Source of the DNA: Avena insularis
Taxonomy: Eukaryota > Streptophyta > Magnoliopsida > Poales > Poaceae
NCBI GenBank assembly: GCA_023614405.1
Contig: JAJUPC010000232.1
Span: 1-64,000, forward strand
Length of the DNA: 64,000 bases
Reading direction: 5' to 3'
In this document: one piece after another, positions 56,687 through 63,068 of the stretch
Layout of the letters: each line of letters starts with the position of its first letter
Position numbering within the stretch: position 1 is the first letter of the stretch
Program-made: the position numbers and the translations under genes
The notes under the pieces: model-generated
The model's input: only the letters and a program-made list of their open reading frames with translations
Databases searched by the model: none
What the model was told of the DNA's origin: nothing

Positions 56687-56691
56687 GTCAT
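56687..56691. other. Candidate target-site duplication, left copy
   Basis: GTCAT lies immediately before the LTR start (TGTCACATCC at 56692) and belongs to the satellite consensus. Ty3/gypsy elements usually duplicate about 5 bp of target. The right-hand copy is outside the window, so this is a prediction only. Confidence 0.4.
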
Positions 56692-56693
56692 TG

Positions 56694-56728
56694 TCACATC
56701 CCAAGATTTTCCAAATCTTGTAATGTGA
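56694..56728. repeat. 35-bp imperfect palindrome at the LTR outer end
   Basis: Outer arms TCACAT (56694-56699) and ATGTGA (56723-56728) enclose inner arms CAAGATTT (56702-56709) and AAATCTTG (56713-56720) around a TCC loop. Only the two-base steps CC and TA do not pair. The identical palindrome is at 63071-63105 in the 3' LTR. In RNA it would make a 14-bp hairpin with one internal loop. Its role is unknown. Confidence 0.85.
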
Positions 56729-56915
56729 AAATAAAATAAACAAAATAAACTTTTGTTGAAAATCAGGGTGAAAAGAAACTTTTGTTTCTAAAAGGAGACT
56801 TAAAATCCCATCTTGAACAAACTTTGGTAGAAGTTTGAATTCAACAAATTCAAACCAAGGGAAATGCATTCCTAAATGAATGTATCTGGAAATTTGAACA
56901 TTTGGAAAGAAATCC

Positions 56916-56932
56916 AAAACCCTAAACCCTAA
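56916..56932 (+). promoter_or_regulatory. Double telo-box motif in U3
   Basis: AAAACCCTAAACCCTAA holds two overlapping AAACCCTAA-type motifs. AAACCCTAA is a known plant telo-box promoter element that also resembles the telomere repeat. It is copied in the 3' LTR at 63293-63309. With only two units it is not an interstitial telomere. A regulatory role here is inferred. Confidence 0.4.
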
Positions 56933-57164
56933 TGGAAGGAAATCATTTTCCAAAGTATCTCCAAATCCATGGATTTGATCCATACCAAATTTGATCAACA
57001 AATAATCCTAAAGGGATTTATTTGGATAAACATTTATCAAAGGAAAATAAATTGTTTTGGAAACACTGTTTTAGATCTTTTAATAAAAGACTTTGATTTC
57101 AAATGAAAAGATAAGCCAAATTAATTTTGGCCAAGCTTTTGAAATAAAATATTTTGTTTTTGAT

Positions 57165-57398
57165 AAAATGAGTAAAGGTTTATTTAAATAAAATAAAAGG
57201 ATTTAAACATCCAATTTTATTTAAGTAAAAGCTTTTCCCATTTTAAATAAACACCAAGTATTTTATTACTACTTTGAAATCTTTTATTAAAAGGTTTTGC
57301 TTTGATTAAAATGAGTAAAGGATTGTTTAAATAAAATAATAAGGATTTAAATATCCAATTTTATTTAAGTAAAGGCTTTCCCATTTTAATTAAACACC
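57165..57398. repeat. Direct repeat in the LTR, 143-bp spacing
   Basis: A segment of about 91 bp at 57165-57255 (AAAATGAGTAAAGG to AAACACC) recurs at 57308-57398 with a few changes. Both copies contain CCAATTTTATTTAAGTAAA. The pair is preserved in the 3' LTR (63542-63632 and 63685-63775). The duplication therefore predates this insertion. Confidence 0.85.
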
Positions 57399-57779
57399 AA
57401 AACTTATTTATTTATTTAAATAAGTTTCCAAGTATTCTTTTATTTTCAAATTAAACCTTCTGGTTTGGTTTTGAAAATAATTGGAATTCAAATGGAAATA
57501 TTATTAAATAAATCAAACCCTAATAACTAAAGATCCATTTTATTTAATTATTAAATGGATCCTAAAAATAAATAAAAATAATATTTCATTTTGAGATTTG
57601 GATTATGTTGCCAAACAGAACCAAATTCAAATGAAAAGTTTGCTGTTTGATTTGATTTGAGTGTTGTTTGAATTGTTTGAATTAATTGTTTGAAATTCAA
57701 AACAGAAAGAATTAGAAAAAGAAAAAGGTTTAGACAGAAAAAAAATAGAAAGCACAAAGATTTCACTAAGGCCCAATGA

Positions 57780-58920
57780 CCAAAGATCCCTTCCCCGCAG
57801 AGAAAACGGTTGACACCGATTAACTGACCCGCTAAGTCCCTGACCGGTGGACCCAACTCCCTTTCCTCCTCTAACGCTGACAAGACGGCCCCACTTCACT
57901 GTTCTTCCTCCTCACCCGCCACTGACCGAGCCTCCCCTCTCGCTGCCGTTGCTGTCTTTGAATGCCGAGATCAATTCGCGTTAACGCCGCGTTTATTCCT
58001 CGCCGTGACAACGCCTACTTAACCGCCTGCTCCTCCTCCTCCCTTTCCCCCAGACCTCCCACCTCGACTCGCCCCCAGGCCGCCTCAATTTCTCCCCGAG
58101 CCACCTCTGTCCGACGATGTTCCGGTGATGATTCCGGCGAAACCAAACCTCCCCTTGCCTCATTGACCACGCGAGCACACTCCACGCATCCAGACGCATC
58201 TGTCCGTGCTCTCCGTTCACCCGCGGGCGCCCCAGAGCGTCGGCAACGACGACACCAAGCGAGCGCCACCGTCTGCCTCGTCTCCGTCAAGATTCTCCGG
58301 TAGGTACAGACCACCCCGAGCCCTCTCGTTTACGCTCACAGCTTCGACATGATCTCCTGCGTCTAACCCAACCCTCGGTTGTTCTTCTCGTGATCTCCAG
58401 CGACGACTTCGACAAGCTCGACTAGCCACCGCCGTCTGTCTCGCCTCCGACGAGTTTCCCCGGTAAGCCTCGACCGCCCCGCGCCTCCTAGTTCACGCAC
58501 ACAACTTCGTAAGAGCCCTGCGCATCTAACCGTGTCGTCTTTGCGCTTTGAGGTGAACCACAGCAACGTCTTCAACCGCGGACAGAGCCGCCCGACGCCG
58601 TCCTCTACTCCGGCGAGCAATCGCAGACGAACCAGAGCGCCCCTCGTCGAACCGTCAGTACCTTGAGCTTCGCCGTGACCCCCTGAGCCCGGTGAGCAAC
58701 CCCTCCTTCTTCCTCGCTTTACGCGCATCGCCGTCATCGACCGACGACTTCCGCCAAAGAGCGCCAGACGCCGCTCCTTTTAGGTCAAATGCCTAGCTAC
58801 CGTTAGATGCAGATCCATCGGCCACGATTAGTTCACTTAAACACCGAAGGGGTATGTCCTCTGTGCCGTGCGATCAAACTTGATCCAACGCTCCACGTTG
58901 CCGATCCACGCCGAACCGGT
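57780..58920 (+). other. GC-rich, CpG-rich block inside the LTR
   Basis: This stretch stands out from the AT-rich LTR by its GC content and many CpGs. It includes a diverged internal duplication of about 163 bp: GTCTGCCTCG at 58271 and GTCTGTCTCG at 58434, each followed by CTCCG or CCCCG, then GTAGGT or GTAAGC. Three splice-donor-like sites lie at 58300 (CCGGTAGGT), 58463 (CCGGTAAGC) and 58692 (CCGGTGAGC). A good acceptor-like sequence, TTAACTTTGCAG, ends at 59130. A 113-codon ATG frame (57962-58303) is rich in Ser, Pro, Arg and Ala and resembles no family I know. The block may be the transcribed leader of the element or a captured host fragment. Neither can be proved here. Confidence 0.5.
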
Positions 58921-59375
58921 ACCGGCCAATCACAGCGCAACGCGTGGCACCAGTTGATCTGAATTAGAAATTTGAAAACAGAATTTCTTGCTAACTTCAA
59001 ACCCATGTATCTTTTGATCCACACGTCCAAATTTTACAAATTTGATGTCGTTGGAATCAGCAAGACAAGCCCTAACCAACCCTGCCTTTAGTTTAGCAAA
59101 TAGTATCTGTTAACTTGTTTAACTTTGCAGATTCTTTTGTATGCTTGCTAACATTAGAAAAATCATTTAAAAATGATATTTAGGATAAAACCTTTGCCAA
59201 TTAGTTTGTTATGACCTTACTGACCATAGAAACCAACCCATAGTTTGGAAAGTGATTTTGGAAAAGAATAGAATGGATTAATTAGTTTAGTCCATTTCTA
59301 GCTAACTAAAACTATTTGTTTTGTTTATGAAAATGCTTTCATAAAGAAAACCTTGAGAAAATGTTTGGACCAAAC

Positions 59376-59800
59376 CTACTGACCAAAAGCACCAAGTTTT
59401 GCAATAGCAACTCATTTGGTGAACCCTATAGACTAAAACCCTAGTAGACATATTTCTTCACCACATAAAATGACCAAATAGGTGCCTTGTTTTGAAATTG
59501 GTTTTTGAGGTGAAACCTTTTGCTAACAACTTTGCCACTTTGGTAAATGACCAATTTGGATCTTACAAAGTTTAGGAATCTAATAGGAACCCTTTTGCAA
59601 ATGACTTTGCCATTTTGGTAAATGACCAATTTGGAACTGACAAAGTTTAGAAGCCTAGTGAGGACCATCCCTACATTAGAACCAACCTTTGCATGCCTAT
59701 GCATAACTTTGCCACTTTACAAAAATGACCATTAGGTGTACCCAAATGTCTATGACCCACTAGGAACCACTTTTGCAAACAAAGCAAAACTTAGCATGCT
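59376..59800. repeat. Degenerate tandem repeats in the LTR
   Basis: Units containing ACTTTGCCAYTTTGGTAAATG-like cores and TGACCAATTTGGA occur with TTTGCC at 59531 and 59606 (75-bp step) and a more diverged one at 59708. Related CAAAGTTTAG and ACTAGGAACC phrases lie between them. This is old duplication within the LTR. No gene was seen. Confidence 0.65.
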
Positions 59801-60762
59801 TGCATGCATTTCTTTGACTTTGTTATTTTATGTGTGTTGATTCGCTTGATTGGTAGATTGAGTTTGTGCCTTGCATGATTGATTGTAGTGACTTGAAGAG
59901 TGTGAGTGTTGCAAGGACAAGGAGTGAACTTATACCCTCTACCAAAAAGGCAAGTGATGCTTCATATCTTATGTCCCATTATTTTCAATATGCATTAGTG
60001 TTTTTGCTAAAGTAAATCTTGCATGGTTTTTATTTTGCTAAGTATAGACCTTGCTATAGGAAATCTAGTAGATGAATCCTTAGTAGGATTTTCCTAAGTT
60101 AAGAATCCTATTACTACCAAGCTTAGCCTAGCTAATAGAAAACTTGGGTGGGATATATATTCACACTATGAAAAATATTCTAAGTCTGAGGACTTGTGTT
60201 TTGTTTAATAAAACAACTAAGATTAATGAATCTCCTGGGTGGAATGGGATTGCATGGTGGTTTTTGGTTGAGTGGTTCACAAGGCCATGAGACTTGGCTT
60301 GTGTATCTCACTTGTGGATGGCCACCCAGGAAACAAAGAGATTTGAGATGTCAAATGTTGAGAAACTTCAAGTGCAACCACTTGGCATTATGGGCTCTGC
60401 CATGATCTTAGGATGCTGGAACTTAGTCTTTTGGACAGTGGGTGGTAGTGATTGATAGGTTGGAATGCGTCCATTTGACTAAGGGAAGGCTACTGAAGGA
60501 TCATTCTTGGGGAAACCAAGACTTGTGGGGAAAGTGCACCACCTTTGCAGAGTGTAAAAAACCTAAGTACTTAGCCATGTCCCTAGTAAAGGACAATTTG
60601 AGCATCAAGACATGGAAGCAATCAAGAATCTCATCATTCCAATTTCTAAATTAAAACTTGTGGGTGAACAAGGGTTGTGTGAAATTCTTCAATCTTTGAT
60701 GGAGAGATGGCTTGGTACAAGGATCTCAAAATCTTAGATTGGGAAATTGTTTTGCCAAGTAA

Positions 60763-60832
60763 ATCTTCAGTCTCTGATTGGTAGATGCCCTGAGTGGATC
60801 TTCAGTCTTTGATTGATAGATGCCTTGGAATT
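60763..60832. repeat. 35-bp tandem duplication in the LTR
   Basis: ATCTTCAGTCTCTGATTGG at 60763 is followed 35 bp later, at 60798, by ATCTTCAGTCTTTGATTGA. Both lead into TAGATGCC. It is a simple two-copy repeat. Confidence 0.8.
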
Positions 60833-61165
60833 TGTTTTTGCCAAACAAAACTTATTTTCAAATGATAGGGAAAAATCTATTTTGAGCAATGCAAAGCCTC
60901 AACTCCACTTAGCCAAATGCATATAGATGATAGACTCCACTATACTACCAAAGTATCACTTGCCAATACAATTCAAATGTATTGACCCTTGTGGCTGTAA
61001 CTTATTATGTTGCAGGTTTGATTGTTTTAGTGAAGATTGATTGATTAGGATTACAAAGTCTACAACCAACATGTCTGCCTGTGGCACTTTGAAGATGAAG
61101 GACCCAATGCTTATAGTTATTCCGCTGCAATGTAATGTAAATAGCCAATGAGCTATGTTTGATGT

Positions 61166-61171
61166 AATAAA
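61166..61171 (+). terminator. Polyadenylation signal of the LTR
   Basis: AATAAA lies 143 bp before the end of the LTR. TGTAA-rich sequence just upstream (CAATGTAATGTAAATAG, GATGTAATAAAAT) resembles plant far-upstream elements. In the 3' LTR the equivalent site, outside the window, would end the element's transcript. The call rests on motif and position only. Confidence 0.5.
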
Positions 61172-61317
61172 ATTATGTTATTCCTGGTTATAAAGTTGTA
61201 TTATGACCTTTGTTTCTCGATATTACATCTGAACTGTGGATGCTAGCTATTGATCCAGGGACTAGCATTGTAAACACAGGGGACTCAATCTTATTTAAGG
61301 TTGGGGACGCTACAGAA

Positions 61318-61330
61318 TGGTATCAGAGCA
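61318..61330 (+). other. Primer-binding site (initiator-Met tRNA)
   Basis: TGGTATCAGAGCA begins three bases after the LTR end. It matches the primer-binding site used by most plant LTR retrotransposons, which is complementary to the 3' end of initiator methionine tRNA. It fixes the 3' boundary of the 5' LTR at 61314. Confidence 0.92.
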
Positions 61331-62024
61331 TTGTGTTGCCTGTAGGATTTGTAACCCTAGGATTGGACAAAAACCCTTAGACAATAGGAGTTGTCTTATT
61401 CCAAAACTTATTTACAAAACAAATCTTGTAAACTCTTTCCTCAATCATTTTTGGTTTCAACTCTACTTCTCTTCTATTTCAACTTAATGGAAAGCCTACC
61501 CCATGACCAAAGACTTCATCATGAGCAAAGGACTTCAACAACTCTAATGACTTCAACTTCTTCAACATCTTCAAGTGATTTCAACCTTATTCTTAACAAG
61601 GACTTCCAACTTGGATACCACTAAGGACTACAAGAGAGACAAGAAATTTTGCTCAAGAATTGAAGACTAAGGAAACACAACTTAGAAAGAACCATCATCA
61701 CCTTTGAAGAATTGTGACCAAGACACAAGAATTCTCCAAGGATACAAAGATCTCAATCAAGAAGAATCAACCAAGAAGGATGGAAAGATCACAAGTGAAC
61801 CATATAGATGGACCACCATATTTTAGTTAAGTCAAACCCACCAACTTATGTGGTGTAATAAAAATATTTTGTTGCCTAAGTATGTGCTAGACATTGTTGT
61901 TTGAGTGGAATGTTTGGTTTGTGATTGCTTGCACATTGCTTGTGTGAATTGTGATGTGTGTGATTAGGATTGATTTCCTTAGAAAAACCTTTTGCCTATT
62001 CTAATCCCCCTCCAACCCAAACAG
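61331..62024 (+). other. Internal leader between primer-binding site and gag
   Basis: There are 694 bp without a convincing gene. The region is AC-rich, with many CTTCAA, AAGA and ACAAGA phrases. The longest ATG frame (61487-61624, 45 codons, Ser/Thr-rich) has no recognisable domain and may be an upstream ORF or chance. A packaging signal would be expected here in an element of this type, but none can be identified by eye. Confidence 0.6.
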
Positions 62025-62879
62025 ATGACTTCTCCAAGAGACTCCAGCATCAAGGATGATGACAACAACAACCAAGTTGACAGCATGAGAGAACTCATAG
62101 CAACCCAACACCAATTGAGCCAACTAACAGCTCAGTTCATAGCCAACAATAGTGATAAAAACCCTACCTTGCAAAAGTTTTTGGAAGAACAATCCCAACT
62201 GATGCTTAAGGTGACTAATCAAATGATCAGCATGGAAGAAAACTATCCCAAAAGAGTGTATGACAACAAGGATGACAAGAACATTATGCTAGATGGAGCA
62301 CCAGCTTGCAATATTTGTGGAGACAAGGATCATACTTCCAAGGAGCATGAAGATCAATGCCCCAATTGTGAAGAGGAACATCCAGTTGGCCAATGACCAA
62401 CATCTCAAGTTACTTGTCACCTTTGTGAAGGAAACGACCATGTACCTATCCAATGCCCCGTTTATGCCATTGTTGAACAAAGGAAACAAGAAAGATCCAA
62501 GTATGCCAAGAATGATGATGACAAAGGAAAAGGACCACTTATACCTCCAAACAAGACAACCCAATTCAAAGGATCAAAGAAGCCCAAGAAACCAAAGCAA
62601 GACATGAGCCTTGTGCAATGTCGTAAATGTAAGGAAATGGGACACAACCCCAGTGGATGCCCAGAGTCCATAAAGAATAAAAGGATGGACCAAGTAGTGT
62701 GCATCAACTGCAAAGAGCTAGGCCACTATGTAGCAGTTTGTCCACAAGAGCAACGTAAAGAACTCCAAGATATCCACTGTTTCAATTGCAAGGAACCAGG
62801 ACACTATGTAAGCAATTGTCCAGAAAAGATGAAGAACAAGATGAACAAGCCAAAGGAGAAACCCAACCTTAGCCCATGA
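62025..62879 (+). pseudogene. Gag-like multi-zinc-knuckle reading frame, interrupted by TGA
   Basis: The frame runs from the ATG at 62025 to TGA at 62877-62879 (284 positions) with one internal TGA at 62394-62396 (position 124). The upstream frame could extend to 61992 only from TTG, so the ATG is preferred. The N-terminus is polar (Asp/Asn-rich), then a Gln-rich, probably helical stretch at about residues 30-75. Cys/His motifs follow: an irregular one starting C95/C98, then C112-C115-H119 where the internal stop falls exactly at the expected fourth ligand. Next are C131-C134-H139-C144, C199-C202-H207-C212, C226-C229-H234-C239 and C252-C255-H260-C265. The last four are exact CX2CX4HX4C. Such knuckles bind RNA in retroelement nucleocapsids. 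No capsid domain is visible, and plant gag proteins usually have one to a few knuckles, so this is an unusual nucleocapsid-only remnant. The Lys-rich linker (about residues 160-193) is typical of RNA-binding tails. The frame stays open after the stop with no frameshift, suggesting recent loss or readthrough. A shorter ATG product from 62604 (91 aa, three knuckles) is possible. Confidence 0.85.
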
Positions 62880-62978
62880 GTCAAGCATGGAAATAATGGA
62901 CACTATGCAGAAGTTTTTCAAGAAGAAGCTTCCCAAGATTCCAAGCAAGCCAAGATGTAGTTTAGTTGGAAAATTTTT

Positions 62979-62989
62979 AAGGGTGGTAG
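62979..62989 (+). other. Upstream duplicate of the polypurine-tract motif
   Basis: AAGGGTGGTAG here is identical to the motif at 63056-63066, 77 bp downstream, and is likewise preceded by a T-run (ATTTTTAAGGG). It lies after the gag stop. It may be a duplicated or secondary plus-strand priming site, or a relic of the deletion that removed pol. Confidence 0.55.
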
Positions 62990-63031
62990 TACCCTAGTTG
63001 TTTTGAACCTGTTTGTAACCCTAGCCTCCCC

Positions 63032-63066
63032 AAATCTCGGGACGAGATTTCTTTTAAGGGTGGTAG
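63032..63066 (+). other. Hairpin and polypurine tract before the 3' LTR
   Basis: AAATCTC (63032-63038) and GAGATTT (63044-63050) pair around GGGAC, followed by CTTTT and the purine-rich AAGGGTGGTAG (63056-63066). Two bases then separate it from the LTR start at 63069. A TCGGGACGA phrase followed by a T-run and AAGGGG-like purines is the usual 3' end of plant Ty3/gypsy elements. It primes plus-strand synthesis. Confidence 0.8.
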
Positions 63067-63068
63067 CC

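Larger units (their letters stand above)
1..56691. repeat. Satellite array of 48-bp and 39-bp monomers
   Basis: The whole interval is head-to-tail copies of one short repeat. Monomers start at GCATGTGTGTTCT and end at CAGTGTCATT or CAGAGTCATT. Measured spacings between successive GCATG starts are mostly 48 bp (for example 145 to 193 to 241) or 39 bp (330 to 369). Variants are 38 bp (one AAC missing), 41 bp (extra TT in TCATTTTGCATG) and 49 bp (GAAATG start). Long monomers carry CACATACCACCTATGGATCC, CACAATCCACCCATGGATCC or CAGAGACCACACATGGATCC. Short monomers carry TAGTAACAACAACCAGAG or CACTAACAACAACCAGAG and align to the long form with about 9 bp missing. Dividing length by the mean period suggests roughly 1,250 monomers. 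The 48-bp consensus is about 44% GC and contains no CpG. No unrelated insertion was seen inside the array. The left end lies outside the window. Whether it is centromeric, subtelomeric or interstitial cannot be told from sequence alone. Confidence 0.98.
56692..61314 (+). repeat. 5' LTR, 4,623 bp
   Basis: The LTR starts TGT and ends ACA (CGCTACA at 61308-61314), three bases before the primer-binding site. Composition is strongly zoned: AT-rich from 56692 to about 57780, GC- and CpG-rich from about 57780 to 58920, then AT-rich to the end. The AT-rich left part is presumably U3. The polyadenylation signal at 61166 suggests R ends shortly after it, leaving U5 of roughly 100 bp. No long conserved protein is encoded in it. 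The first 872 bp match the 3' LTR with two substitutions (57111 A/G and 57249 A/T). Confidence 0.92.

Noticed and set aside
1..56691. CRISPR-like pattern of conserved and variable segments
   Set aside because: The variable parts are a few recurring variants rather than unique spacers, no cas genes are present, and the neighbouring element is a plant retrotransposon.
1..56691. Centromere-type CENP-B box in the monomer
   Set aside because: The monomer has no CpG and nothing resembling the TTCG...CGGG core.
56916..56932. Interstitial telomeric repeat
   Set aside because: Only two AAACCCT units are present, and they are copied identically in both LTRs.
56660..57001. Antisense frame of 113 codons at the LTR start, repeated at 62977-63378
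   Set aside because: It is present twice only because the LTR is present twice. It lacks an ATG at the apparent start, and the first copy runs into satellite.
57962..58303. 113-codon ATG frame in the GC-rich block
   Set aside because: It is low-complexity Ser/Pro/Arg/Ala sequence of the kind any GC-rich DNA gives. Several antisense frames in the same block are equally open, and no family is recognised.
58363..58737. 124-codon antisense frame in the GC-rich block
   Set aside because: It is Arg/Gly-rich with no domain and is expected by chance from the composition.
61318..61330. Fragment of a tRNA gene
   Set aside because: Only the 13-base complement of the tRNA 3' end is present, positioned right after the LTR, so it is a primer-binding site.
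62289..62713. Minus-strand frames of 83-91 codons opposite gag
   Set aside because: They are shadows of the zinc-knuckle frame, which has clear ligand spacing on the plus strand.
61315..63068. Hidden reverse transcriptase, integrase or protease fragments
   Set aside because: All three plus-strand frames between gag and the polypurine tract are too short, and none shows catalytic motifs.
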